The notes beneath the pieces were generated by a model. The model made no database searches. It had not been told where the DNA came from and saw only the letters and a program-made list of their open reading frames with translations. A DNA stretch of 64,000 bases from Bacillus oleivorans. GTDB lineage: Bacteria; Bacillota; Bacilli; Bacillales; JC228. The position numbers and the translations under genes were made by a program. Shown here piece by piece: positions 51,830-62,028 of this stretch. Each line of letters starts with the position of its first letter. Position 1 is the stretch's first letter. The DNA is taken from positions 143,654 to 207,653 of the forward strand of contig NZ_OAOP01000010.1 of NCBI RefSeq assembly GCF_900207585.1, in the 5' to 3' direction.

Positions 51830-53197
51830 TTATCCAGTTTTATTAGATTTTTTCCAAACTGTTTTTTGCATGATTACTGCTGTGATTCCAATAATCACAA
51901 CGAATAATAGACTGACAAATAATCCAAAACGAATGGAATCTTCAAAAATAACACCGCTAATCGCTGCTAAAATAAGAGCAATCCCTAAAATCCCTAAAAA
52001 TTTGCCCCACAGTTTCTCTCTTAGTATTTTAAGGGCAGAAAAAATAATAAAAGCCCAGTTAAATAATATCAGGATACCAGCAGCGGTTGTAATATACTCA
52101 TAAATTTTTCCTGGCAGCAATAATGCGGTGATAATCGAAGCTAATAAACCGACTGTTGCCAATCCTAAAGAGGGAAGGGGGAGGCTCTTCCATTTTTTAA
52201 GCTTTTTTGAAAACACTTTAGGTGCATCCCCTGAATCTGCTAAGGTTACAAGAAGTTTTGTGACACCAAACAATGAAGCCGTCATCGTTGAAAAACCAGC
52301 AATGATAATGGCTGCATTAAATACATGCGGAAAAAAGTTGAGATTAAATGGGTTTAACGCCGTAACAAACGGACTTTCTTTATCGTTAAATGCTTGATGT
52401 TCAGCTAATAGAACGGCTAGGCTGAGAGATAACACATAAATGATGGCGAGCACAATTAACATGATAATTCCAGCTTTGGGAGCATCCTCCTTCTTTTTAA
52501 GCTGAGTCGCCATCATACCGATCACTTCGATCCCGCCATAAGCGTAATATGCATAAATGAGAGAGGACCAAAACCCAAGCAGTCCCTCTGGAAACAGTTC
52601 TCCGGCTGTATTTGGGAATCCTGGCCTTGCTACATCGCCATTGATCCAGCCAAAATAAGCAGCACCCGCAATGATAATAAACATGACAATTGCAGAAGTT
52701 TTAATCACTGCCAATAAATTTTCTACTTTATCAAATCCGCTAGTGCCTGTTAATACAACAATTATCGATAAAATGGCGTAAATTGCAGCAAATATCCAAA
52801 GGGGAACATTAGGGAACCAAAATCGTGACAGAATCGATAGAGCTGTTAATTGACTTCCCATAATTAGAATATTAGAACTCCAATAATTCCAGCCGGAGCT
52901 GAAACCAGCCCAGCGACCAAAGGCCTTGTCCGCATAATAACAAAAAGAGCCTTCCTGCGGATCTTCAGCTGTCATTTTTGCCAGTAAATTATAAACAATA
53001 AAGGTTCCAAGTGCCGCTAAGATAAAGGAAATCACAATGGATGGTCCGGTCAATTCTATTCCAATTGCTGATCCTAAAAAATATCCGGTTCCAATTGTAC
53101 AGCCAACTCCTAAGAGTGATAACTGCCACCATTTTAATTTCGCTTTTTCACTTCCCTGGTCTTGTTTAGAACCTGCACCAGGAATAAAAAAATCCAA
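51830..53197 (-). CDS. APC-family amino acid permease
   Basis: The 455-residue protein has about twelve transmembrane segments, starting LLGVGCTIGTGYFLGSAIGIELTGPS (TM1 with the unwound glycine-rich G-C-T-I-G-T-G motif). Others include FSSGWNYWSSNILIMGSQLTAL and YAYYAYGGIEVIGMMATQLKKKEDAPK, typical of amino acid permeases. The substrate is unknown. It is a single gene ahead of the coat gene, on the same strand. Confidence 0.9.
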   Translation of the reverse strand: MDFFIPGAGSKQDQGSEKAKLKWWQLSLLGVGCTIGTGYFLGSAIGIELTGPSIVISFILAALGTFIVYNLLAKMTAEDPQEGSFCYYADKAFGRWAGFSSGWNYWSSNILIMGSQLTALSILSRFWFPNVPLWIFAAIYAILSIIVVLTGTSGFDKVENLLAVIKTSAIVMFIIIAGAAYFGWINGDVARPGFPNTAGELFPEGLLGFWSSLIYAYYAYGGIEVIGMMATQLKKKEDAPKAGIIMLIVLAIIYVLSLSLAVLLAEHQAFNDKESPFVTALNPFNLNFFPHVFNAAIIIAGFSTMTASLFGVTKLLVTLADSGDAPKVFSKKLKKWKSLPLPSLGLATVGLLASIITALLLPGKIYEYITTAAGILILFNWAFIIFSALKILREKLWGKFLGILGIALILAAISGVIFEDSIRFGLFVSLLFVVIIGITAVIMQKTVWKKSNKTG

Positions 53198-53243
53198 AGT
53201 AATCCCTCCATATTCCCCTAAACGTCTAAAAACCGCGCAGACG

Positions 53244-53582
53244 TTACTTCTTAGAGTTGGTTTCTTTCTTTAAACCCATCATCGTGCGGAATAATTGAGT
53301 CGTCATACTTCCCTGTACAATATTTTGTAAAAAGAATTCGGTTATTAGTTCTTTGTACTCTTCATCTTCGAACATTTTTTTGTTTTGCAGTTCCATTTCT
53401 GCTAAACCTTCATATGTAGAAAGCAGGGCATATGTATGATCTTGGCCAGAGATTGGCGTCAATATTTCGACGTTATGATCATATTTTTCATTTCTGAAAC
53501 TCTGGATCATTCTTAGATTTTTAATGGCTTCTGCAAATTTATCCTGTTTTACTTCAAACGTCTGATAAACAATGACAGACAT
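53244..53582 (-). CDS. Antibiotic biosynthesis monooxygenase-like (dimeric alpha/beta barrel) protein
   Basis: The 112-residue protein begins SVIVYQTFEVKQDKFAEAIKNLRMIQSF and reads like the ABM/dimeric alpha-beta barrel fold (VEILTPISGQDHTYALLSTYEGLAEMELQ). The oxygenase function is not implied by the fold. It is 46 bases upstream of the permease on the same strand. AGGAGG precedes the ATG. Confidence 0.65.
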   Translation of the reverse strand: MSVIVYQTFEVKQDKFAEAIKNLRMIQSFRNEKYDHNVEILTPISGQDHTYALLSTYEGLAEMELQNKKMFEDEEYKELITEFFLQNIVQGSMTTQLFRTMMGLKKETNSKK

Positions 53583-54016
53583 TGCTTAACCTCCTAAGTA
53601 ACCATAGTAAGTTTGAATAATGAAAAAAGGGCAGTTTATCAATAGTTGTAGAAGAATTGCTGCAAGAAAGGAAGCATTTGATAGTTCTCTGATTTATTCT
53701 GTTTATCTTTTGAGGTAATATTCACAGTTAAGTAAAAGTTATCTGCAAGGAAAGATACAAATACGCTATGGGAAATGCATATCAATATTTCCCGAGAAGA
53801 GGGTAGTGGATGTAGGATAATATGTCCAGACTTAAATAAACTAACAAAACGGAGCAGAAACCGATTATGTGGGTTAGATTACGATTTTCTTTAAGTTAAT
53901 GAATGTTATTTTCGTAAATACTTTAAACTGGAGCTGAAAAAATTGATAAATACGTATTTAAATTTGAAATTACATATGTTAATAAACTGATGAACACCTG
54001 TAATTATAAAAATTTG
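53583..54016. other. 434-bp AT-rich intergenic stretch without recognised feature
   Basis: I see no credible coding frame, promoter of good score, tRNA-like fold or repeat copy here. Short stop-rich frames occur on both strands. The only strong structure is the hairpin at its right edge (54017-54063). Confidence 0.5.
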
Positions 54017-54117
<101 letters not shown>

Positions 54118-54137
54118 GAATTACAAAATATAAACCG

Positions 54138-54509
54138 TTACTCTACCCTATGCTTATATGATTTATCTTTTATATCATCAGTTTTGATGAATTTTACACT
54201 ATATTCAATCACATCATTAATAAATAGATTATGTTCTGCTGCAAATTCTTTCACTTGTTCTAATAATTCCTTATCATAAGTTGTTTTGTACTGAACCCGA
54301 TCTTTAGGTCGATTATTCTTGTTATACGTAATTACACCTTCAGATAATACAGATTTAAGACCAGTTTCAATTAAGTAGTTTACGTGAGTATAATTTTCTT
54401 CAGCTAATGTGTTTAATTGATCTAAAATAGATCTGCTAATATTTGTTCTAAATTTAACTCTAGATTTATCTGTTGTTTGTATTAATTTTCCATTCGCTAA
54501 TTTCCACAT
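54138..54509 (-). CDS. Tandem ribbon-helix-helix-like protein, 123 aa
   Basis: Two similar units of about 40 residues are visible: [36 protein letters not shown] (about 19-56) and [34 protein letters not shown] (about 74-110). Each has a beta strand followed by two helices, as in CopG/Arc-type DNA-binding proteins, so one chain could supply a whole DNA-binding dimer. It follows the LAGLIDADG gene by 40 bases on the same strand and probably shares its SOS-type promoter. I infer a regulatory or accessory role; no exact family name is known to me. Confidence 0.65.
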   Translation of the reverse strand: [123 protein letters not shown]

Positions 54510-54549
54510 TCAAAAAACACCTCTTTATAGGTAAAGATTTATATATCTC

Positions 54550-55347
<798 letters not shown>

Positions 55348-55356
55348 CTATTTAAA

Positions 55357-55385
55357 ATTATACGAACATACGTTCCGTAAGTCAA
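55357..55385 (-). promoter_or_regulatory. SigA promoter with LexA box in the spacer
   Basis: On the minus strand TTGACT (55385-55380), exactly 17 bases, then TATAAT (55362-55357). The spacer contains GGAACGTATGTTCG (55376-55363), that is GAAC-N4-GTTC, the LexA operator core with matching flanks. The start codon is 34 bases further on. LexA bound here would block RNA polymerase. Confidence 0.85.
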
Positions 55386-55535
55386 CAAAAATCTAAACTG
55401 TTCAGAGATTTTACAACATCATCGTATTAGGGTCTCACATTTAACCTTACTTGACATGTAACACATATTTATCTACCCTTGGTTTCCATCTATTGCATCA
55501 TCATATTTTGCAAATTGAAAAGTTATTTATTTTTA

Positions 55536-55988
55536 TTAACTCCTTCTCCACCTATAAAATCTCCAAATCAACAACATGAACAGAAAATATCCTATAGAAG
55601 AATAATAATGCTTCCATTGATCACTATGATTAAAGAATCCAAACCCTTCTGCCAGCTTTTCAAAAATAGCCATCAATAAACTCATCATTACCATAAACAC
55701 AAATCTTTTAAATGAGGTCATTGTATCTGAAAAATAAAGAAAGAAAAAAGTAAATAAAGGAAGGCCAACAAGCGTAAAACCAATGTTAATTGAAAAAATC
55801 TCTGGAAAGGGTCTTACTGGAAATTGATAGAATTGTTTTCCGACAAAATAAAGGTCAAGATATGTACCAAGCAAAGATGCAAATAAAAGGGTTGAACCAT
55901 ATCCTGAAAGTTTATTTCTCTTAACGGAATATGACCTTTTTGGCGAGGATCGCAAGCTCGATTTTTTCGATTGTTTCACAGTATTCAT
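55536..55988 (-). CDS. CBO0543-like membrane protein
   Basis: The 150-residue protein has four hydrophobic segments (TLLFASLLGTYLDLYFVG, IFSINIGFTLVGLPLFTFFFLYF, FVFMVMMSLLMAIFEKL, IGYFLFMLLIWRFY) and matches the CBO0543 pattern of Bacillaceae and clostridial membrane proteins, whose role is unknown. ATG 55988 has GGAGAG seven bases upstream. The gene overlaps the 3' end of the DUF2515 gene by 68 bases in another frame. Confidence 0.72.
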   Translation of the reverse strand: MNTVKQSKKSSLRSSPKRSYSVKRNKLSGYGSTLLFASLLGTYLDLYFVGKQFYQFPVRPFPEIFSINIGFTLVGLPLFTFFFLYFSDTMTSFKRFVFMVMMSLLMAIFEKLAEGFGFFNHSDQWKHYYSSIGYFLFMLLIWRFYRWRRS

Positions 55989-57063
55989 CCATAATCTCTC
56001 CATCTGTTTCGCAGTTTTCTCTAATTAAGTAATGAATCACTCTCCAGTCATTAAACCAATCACCAATTTCAGCTTCTGTATGGGCAACATCCTTCCAGGC
56101 ATAGATAAGTTTGGGACTATAAATTGGCCTCTCCCCTTTTCGCAGCTGGCAATTTCTAATCCTTTTTTTATATAAAAATCCGGGCAAAGATTCTCTAACA
56201 TCATGAAATAGATGAGGCCAGTAGTCTTTTCGTGATCCTGTATGGGGGTGAGATGCTGCCCAGTTCACTATTTTTTGTAATCTTCTCTTATTGTCAAAGA
56301 GGAGTGAATATAAACGTTTTCCTAATAAAATCCGTTCATGTAAAGAGCTAAAATGACGAAGGGTTTGACCAATCAATGCTGCTTTCGTTTCATTTTTCCG
56401 ATGTTCAAAATATGGAAAAAGAATATGATTGAGACTTAAAAGATCTTGAAGCATAAATTCAAGCGTATCTAAAACACTTTTTTTATAAACTGGGTTTTGT
56501 ACGACTCTTTTTTCCAAGTAGGATTGTTCATTAATAACCAGAGCAATGGCTAATTTATATGGATCTCCATACTTCCAAAATTGATTCCATATCGTTTCCA
56601 TGAAAGTAGAGACATTGAAGTGAGGAAGCAGGTGAAAAAGACGTTTATTCTGCCGCAGACTTTCTTCATATAATAAAAACTGGGGATAAACATCCTGAAA
56701 TATAAGCCAGTTTCCTCGTTCTAAAAATGAGAAGAATGCCTTCCTCTCCTTCTCGGAAAGCAGATTAGAAAGAAAGTCCCCCTTTAAATCCGTCATATTC
56801 CAGCCGCCATTTCTCGATACCATATGCCCTAAAAATGCCCAATGAATCTCTGGGTGGGCCAGATAAAATTTTAGGTAGGCTTGTGTTCTTGTCACATTGT
56901 TTACATTTAACCTATTAGTTTCCTCTTTTATTTGATTAATTAGAACACGATCTTCATCAGATAATCCAAGAATGTCCGGAATAGCCGGTGATTTCTGTTT
57001 CTTCTTTAACTCAATTTTAATTTCTGTAAAAGAATGTGAGTTAAATAGATTTATCTTATTCAT
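55921..57063 (-). CDS. DUF2515 family protein (YppC-like)
   Basis: The 380-residue protein has the DUF2515 pattern: TRTQAYLKFYLAHPEIHWAFLGHMVSRNGGWNMTDLKG and FLERGNWLIFQDVYPQFLLYEESL. These proteins occur in spore formers and have no known function. The start codon is weakly served by a ribosome site (AGGGGTGAGG lies 25 bases away), but no better in-frame start exists. Confidence 0.85.
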   Translation of the reverse strand: MNKINLFNSHSFTEIKIELKKKQKSPAIPDILGLSDEDRVLINQIKEETNRLNVNNVTRTQAYLKFYLAHPEIHWAFLGHMVSRNGGWNMTDLKGDFLSNLLSEKERKAFFSFLERGNWLIFQDVYPQFLLYEESLRQNKRLFHLLPHFNVSTFMETIWNQFWKYGDPYKLAIALVINEQSYLEKRVVQNPVYKKSVLDTLEFMLQDLLSLNHILFPYFEHRKNETKAALIGQTLRHFSSLHERILLGKRLYSLLFDNKRRLQKIVNWAASHPHTGSRKDYWPHLFHDVRESLPGFLYKKRIRNCQLRKGERPIYSPKLIYAWKDVAHTEAEIGDWFNDWRVIHYLIRENCETDGEIMDEYCETIEKIELAILAKKVIFR

Positions 57064-57330
57064 TCGTTTATGGGCCCAAATTCGTTCCTCACCCCTTTTT
57101 GTTTTTCATTTATATATTTGAATATCTACTATGAATATTTTATTCGTATGCTAGCAATAAATGATGAAGAATTGATTTCAAGTAAGGTTCAGCCAAAACA
57201 CATTTCTATTCCGGCAGCAATGCGTTAATTTCAATCAGATCTTTTGTAATAAAAAAATCACTCCCATTATAAAATCTAATCCTTCTGCAAATGATATTTC
57301 TTAATAGACGCTCGAAACAGAGGTGAGGAG

Positions 57331-59517
57331 ATGGGAAGAGAATTTTTTAGATATTTGGGGAGGCTGACATATCGTTATCGCTGGGCTATTGCTGCATTTT
57401 GGGCATTGCTTTTCATCTTTACCTCGATTTATGCCCAACGGCTGCCCGACATGCTAAAGGAAAGCGGGTTTACACCAGAAGGAAGTGAATCTGATCTAGG
57501 CTTTGAAAGTCTTGAGGAAGAGCTTGGGATGTCACCCTCCACATTAAATCTGATATATACAAGTAATCATTTGGATCTGACAGAGGAATCAGAAACAGCA
57601 AGAATCATAGAATCCCTTGAAAATCTAAAAACACAGCCATACATAACGAATATTCAAGTTAACCCCACACCGCGTCTAACCGAAGAAAAAGGAATCCAAT
57701 CTGTTATTGTAAAAATCAACCTAAATAATCAGGAGTCACTTGAAGTATATCCGGAATTAAGAGAAATGATTACAGCTCCGCAGGGTATGGAATTGTTTAT
57801 CGATGGGGGAACAGCAACCTTGTATGAAATACAGCAGGCAACGAAACACGACTTGGTGAAGGCGGAACTAATCGGAATTCCCATTGCCTTGATTGTTTTG
57901 CTTATAATATTTGGAACTGTGGGCGCTGCCTTGCTTCCGGTCTTTGTCGGGATGGTCAGCGTATCGGTCACTCTTGGAACTACTTATTTCATCTCTTACC
58001 ATTTTGATGTATCTAACTTTCTCCCCAATATTGTGATGATGCTCGGACTAGCCCTGGGGATTGACTATGCACTATTTGTGGTCAGCCGTTTTCGTGAAGA
58101 ATTAAAACGCCATCGTTCAGTGGAATCAGCTGTGGCGAGGACAATGGAAAAAGCTGGACATTCCGTCTTTTTTTCAGGATTCGCCGTACTGATTGGAATG
58201 TTTGGCATGCTTTTTATTAGGCTGCCGATCATGTATTCCCTCTGTCTCGGGGGAGTCTTAATCGTATTGATGTCGGTTTTAGTTTCAAGCACTCTTTTGC
58301 CTGCTTTGCTTGGAATTTTTGGACATTCCATTAATCGTCTGCAGGTATTTCCTGCCCTTCAGAAAAAGCTGGGGAATTCAACTTTATGGAGAAGAATTGC
58401 TTTTGGCGTGATGAAGCGCCCCGCTTTTTTGACAATATTCATTAGTCTCATTCTGATTTTGCTGATGACTCCAATTGCGAATATGAAGCTGGGAGTCCCA
58501 ACAGCTGAAGTACTTCCTCCCTCTTATGAATCAAGAATGGGCTCAGACTTGTTCGACCAACACTATGACAACAAAGAAGCAAGTCCAATCTATATCGTGG
58601 TTAAAACACCTGAATCTGCAGCAGAGGAAGACTCAATTCTGCTCATTAATGAATATGAAAAGACCATTTCGAAAATAAATGGTATTCAGGAAGTAAGAAG
58701 TTTTTTGGATACATTTGAGAATCAATCTGCAGAAATGATTGCAGGTCTGCTGCAAACAGATGAAACAAGAGAAAACCTCGAACGCAGAAACCTCCTTCGA
58801 GGCGAGTTTGCTCTTTTAACCGCCATACCTGCCCATGATCCAAACAGCCCACAAGCTTCCGACCTAGTGGAACAGCTGCGTAATGTAAAAACAGAATCAT
58901 TGGAGACATATGTTACGGGACATAGCGCTCTTCGTTTCGACATGCTGAACAGAATTTACGAAGGGCTTCCTTTTTTGATTTTATTTATCATGACTGTGAC
59001 CTATTTGACTTTGCTTTATGCTTTTAAATCAGTATTAATTCCTTTAAAAGCTGTCTTAATGAATGTTCTTAGCCTTGGCGCCAGCCTTGGAATCGTTGTC
59101 ATCGTTTTTCAAAATGGCTGGTTTGCCGAAGCATTGCAAATTACGTCAACTGGCTATGTCAACCTCGTCATGCCCGTTACCATTTTCAGTATTGTCTTTG
59201 GGATATCAATGGATTATGAAGTTTTTCTTATTTCAAGGATTATGGAGGAATACGAAAAAACGGGAGACAATGACAGGAGTACGGCTGAGGGGCTGCAAAA
59301 AACCGGCGGGCTAATCACCAGTGCAGCTTTAATTCTGATGACAGTAGTTGGCTCGTTTATTTTTACTAACATCGAAATAACGAAAGCACTTGGAGTCGGA
59401 TTATTTTGCGCTGTATTTATTGATGCTACCATTATCAGGATTATTGTCGTCCCTGCTCTGATGAAAATGTTAGGACATGCCAACTGGTGGGCACCGAGGT
59501 GGTTATTCGGAAGGTAG
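57331..59517 (+). CDS. MMPL-family (RND-type) membrane transporter
   Basis: The 728-residue protein has the 1+5 / 1+5 transmembrane plan of the MMPL family. After TM1 (WAIAAFWALLFIFTSIYA) is a large outer loop, then GLALGIDYALFVVSRFREELKRH with the proton-relay aspartate. The second half repeats this as VFGISMDYEVFLISRIMEEYEKTGDN. Members export lipids, siderophores or drugs. AGAGGTGAGGAG precedes the ATG. No partner gene is adjacent. Confidence 0.9.
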   Translation: MGREFFRYLGRLTYRYRWAIAAFWALLFIFTSIYAQRLPDMLKESGFTPEGSESDLGFESLEEELGMSPSTLNLIYTSNHLDLTEESETARIIESLENLKTQPYITNIQVNPTPRLTEEKGIQSVIVKINLNNQESLEVYPELREMITAPQGMELFIDGGTATLYEIQQATKHDLVKAELIGIPIALIVLLIIFGTVGAALLPVFVGMVSVSVTLGTTYFISYHFDVSNFLPNIVMMLGLALGIDYALFVVSRFREELKRHRSVESAVARTMEKAGHSVFFSGFAVLIGMFGMLFIRLPIMYSLCLGGVLIVLMSVLVSSTLLPALLGIFGHSINRLQVFPALQKKLGNSTLWRRIAFGVMKRPAFLTIFISLILILLMTPIANMKLGVPTAEVLPPSYESRMGSDLFDQHYDNKEASPIYIVVKTPESAAEEDSILLINEYEKTISKINGIQEVRSFLDTFENQSAEMIAGLLQTDETRENLERRNLLRGEFALLTAIPAHDPNSPQASDLVEQLRNVKTESLETYVTGHSALRFDMLNRIYEGLPFLILFIMTVTYLTLLYAFKSVLIPLKAVLMNVLSLGASLGIVVIVFQNGWFAEALQITSTGYVNLVMPVTIFSIVFGISMDYEVFLISRIMEEYEKTGDNDRSTAEGLQKTGGLITSAALILMTVVGSFIFTNIEITKALGVGLFCAVFIDATIIRIIVVPALMKMLGHANWWAPRWLFGR

Positions 59518-59548
59518 GATAGTGCGTGGTGGCAACGGGTTTCATTAC

Positions 59549-59724
59549 GGACACTAGTTCCGTTACTTTTGATAAATCCGGCTTTTTTAAAAATTTGAGG
59601 ACATCAGTTCCGTTATTCGTGTAAATTACAGCTATTTATTGTTGATTTTAGCAAAATAACGGAACATATGTCCGATTGCATTATGAAAACAGTGGTTTTT
59701 ACGGAAATAACGGATCCTATGTCC
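59549..59724. repeat. Intergenic repeat array B: same element as at 6737-6911
   Basis: Forward units at 59549-59567 (GGACACTAGTTCCGTTACT) and 59599-59617 (GGACATCAGTTCCGTTATT). Inverted units at 59655-59673 (AATAACGGAACATATGTCC) and 59706-59724 (AATAACGGATCCTATGTCC). The unit order and the 50-51 bp spacing equal those of array A. It fills the gap after the MMPL gene. Confidence 0.9.
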
Positions 59725-59787
59725 GCTTAGATTCAATAAACGTTGCGTTTCCCCTGTATTTTCTTTCAACCCTTTAAAAGGATTTAT

Positions 59788-60426
59788 TTAATCCCACCAT
59801 AAAAAAAGCTTATTTGTTCTTCTCATTTCTTCAATTAGAGCTTCGATAGTTTCAGTCCCCTGGTCCACAACATCCGGACAAAATTCGTATATTTCTTGTG
59901 CAAAGGATTTCATTTGCTGGTCCGCCGGGAGCTCTGAAAAAATCGCCTCAACCCAGTCATAATCAGCACCGATCATGTTAAAAGGATAACGATCATTCCA
60001 TTCCCTTAATTTTGCACTAACATCTTCATTACTAATATCATAATTATCGCCATTTGTTTGCTGGACTTTTAGAATTTCAAATTGGTCATGTCCTTTTATG
60101 ATTCCAACTTTACACATACTCTTTCTTTCGTTACCAAAGTCTCTTTCGCATATAAAAACTAAGTACCCCATCTGTTTTAGGCGAGATTGAAGGTCAACGA
60201 CTACCTTTTCAGCTTTGTCTTCAGGGGTCATAAATGAAATCCCTGCTGTTCTTGTTTCACCCTCATTATATAATTCATTTATGATTAATGGCTGCAAGCT
60301 GCTGCTGACAGACGCCTTAATAATATGTATGACTTCTTCAGTAAATCCAATTTCTTTTGCAATTTGGTCACTCATTATTTCATTTTTATGTTTGTTTCCG
60401 AATCCGAAAAGCTTCTTCCAATCCAA
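59788..60426 (-). CDS. DUF4253 domain protein
   Basis: The 212-residue protein begins at TTG 60426 (GGGAGGGTG upstream). Its C-terminal half (GYLVFICERDFGNERKSMCKVGIIKG, REWNDRYPFNMIGADYDWVEAIF and ELPADQQMKSFAQEIYEFCPDVVDQGT) is the DUF4253 signature, a family often linked to polymorphic toxin immunity or stress in annotation. No toxin gene is adjacent, so that role is not supported. Confidence 0.78.
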   Translation of the reverse strand: MDWKKLFGFGNKHKNEIMSDQIAKEIGFTEEVIHIIKASVSSSLQPLIINELYNEGETRTAGISFMTPEDKAEKVVVDLQSRLKQMGYLVFICERDFGNERKSMCKVGIIKGHDQFEILKVQQTNGDNYDISNEDVSAKLREWNDRYPFNMIGADYDWVEAIFSELPADQQMKSFAQEIYEFCPDVVDQGTETIEALIEEMRRTNKLFLWWD

Positions 60427-60637
60427 CCTTACACCCTCCCAACCCAGTAGCATATTTCCAAAATTAATTATTATAAACTATAGCGGAAACTGTCCCGCTC
60501 AACAAGAAGATAAAAGCATTCAATTTATTAAAAAAGGTAACGACTACCCTTGTTTGTTCCGATTTTCACACAATGTTCATTTATCGAAAAAGGTATTTTA
60601 TTTTTTAATAGAATGATAAACATGAGGGGGAGTTCTT

Positions 60638-61888
60638 TTGAAATTTATAGAAAAATGGCATCGATGGCGTTCTCCGCTGTTATTAATAGGGGCTGCGGGC
60701 ATATCTGGTTTAGGAGATTTTATCTTTTTGGTTGCTCTCAATTTATTAGTATTTCAAATGACTGGTTCGGCTGCGGCTGTTGCTGGTTTATGGATCGTGG
60801 GTCCGCTTGCATCTATTTTTACGAGATTTTGGGCTGGAAGTATTATAGATCGTGCCAATCGAAGGAAGTTAATGATATGGACGGATTTAATTCGGGCATT
60901 TTTAATTTCATTAGTTCCCTTCATATATACGGTTTATGGAATTTACATAATCCTTGCGTTAGTCAGTATGGCTAAAGCATTTTTTTCTCCTGCTTCCATT
61001 ACCTATATTACAGAGCTTGTTCCTGCTGATCAAAGAAAACAATTTAATGCTTTTTACTCCTTAACAAGTTCTGGAGCCTTTATTTTGGGGCCAGCTATTG
61101 CTGGGGTTCTTTTTGTCATTGGTTCGGTAAATATGGCGATCTTTTTAAATGCCGCATCTTTTTTAATTTCAGCCGTTTTGTTTTTATATCTGCCCAACCT
61201 GCAAGAGACAAAATCATCATTCAAAAATCCCTTATCCTTTTCCGCCATTCGAGAAGATACTAGAATCGTAATTGCTTTTGGCAAAAAAACTCCTGTTTTT
61301 ATACTGATACTTGGATTATATTTAGGGACCCTTTTTACAACCTTTGCGATGGATACACAAGAAGTTGTTTTTACTCAGAGTGTAGTTGGTCTTTCAGAGT
61401 TAGACTATAGCTTGCTTATAAGCATTACTGGTATTGGATCGATCCTGGGATCTGTAGCCGTTTCCTCTTTTTCAAAAAAACTTTCGATTCGCATGCTTTT
61501 TGGCGGCGGACTTCTTATGATGTCATTAGGTTACCTGCTCTATGCTTTTAGTAATTCATTCATGATGATTGCGATAGGATTCATCATACTTGGCTTTTTT
61601 AATTCCTTTTCTAACACTGGATACAACACATTTTATCAATATCATGTACCTATTGAAATAATGGGACGTGTTACAAGCTTTTATGGACTCATCCAAAGTA
61701 CTGGGCAGATCCTTTTAGTCGTAATCGTTGGACTTGCAGCAGATATTTTTCCGCTCCGATTTATTATTGTTTTACTGTCTCTTGTAAACTTGATCTCAAT
61801 CGTCAGCCTGCTCATTCTTATGAGACATCGGAAATATCAGTCAGTCTTTACCAACGTGGATTCAAAACAAAGAATAAAGGTTTCATAA
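60638..61888 (+). CDS. Major facilitator superfamily transporter
   Basis: The 416-residue protein has twelve hydrophobic segments and the MFS loop 2-3 motif in the form GSIIDRANRRKLMIWTDLIRA. The halves are separated by a short cytoplasmic loop near AIREDTRIVIAFGKK. It is of the enterobactin-exporter/macrolide-efflux-like (MFS_3) group. The substrate is unknown. TTG 60638 follows GAGGGGGAG. Confidence 0.88.
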   Translation: MKFIEKWHRWRSPLLLIGAAGISGLGDFIFLVALNLLVFQMTGSAAAVAGLWIVGPLASIFTRFWAGSIIDRANRRKLMIWTDLIRAFLISLVPFIYTVYGIYIILALVSMAKAFFSPASITYITELVPADQRKQFNAFYSLTSSGAFILGPAIAGVLFVIGSVNMAIFLNAASFLISAVLFLYLPNLQETKSSFKNPLSFSAIREDTRIVIAFGKKTPVFILILGLYLGTLFTTFAMDTQEVVFTQSVVGLSELDYSLLISITGIGSILGSVAVSSFSKKLSIRMLFGGGLLMMSLGYLLYAFSNSFMMIAIGFIILGFFNSFSNTGYNTFYQYHVPIEIMGRVTSFYGLIQSTGQILLVVIVGLAADIFPLRFIIVLLSLVNLISIVSLLILMRHRKYQSVFTNVDSKQRIKVS

Positions 61889-62028
61889 TTAACACAGACC
61901 CGATTTTACAGGATCGCAGCAAGTTATTTCTAAGAGTTATTTTCTTATTTAAGAAAACTTAGTTTTGGTTGCTTTATTTTTCTAAATCAGCTTTACACCC
62001 AGGCATAATGACTACTTTATCTGCCCGC

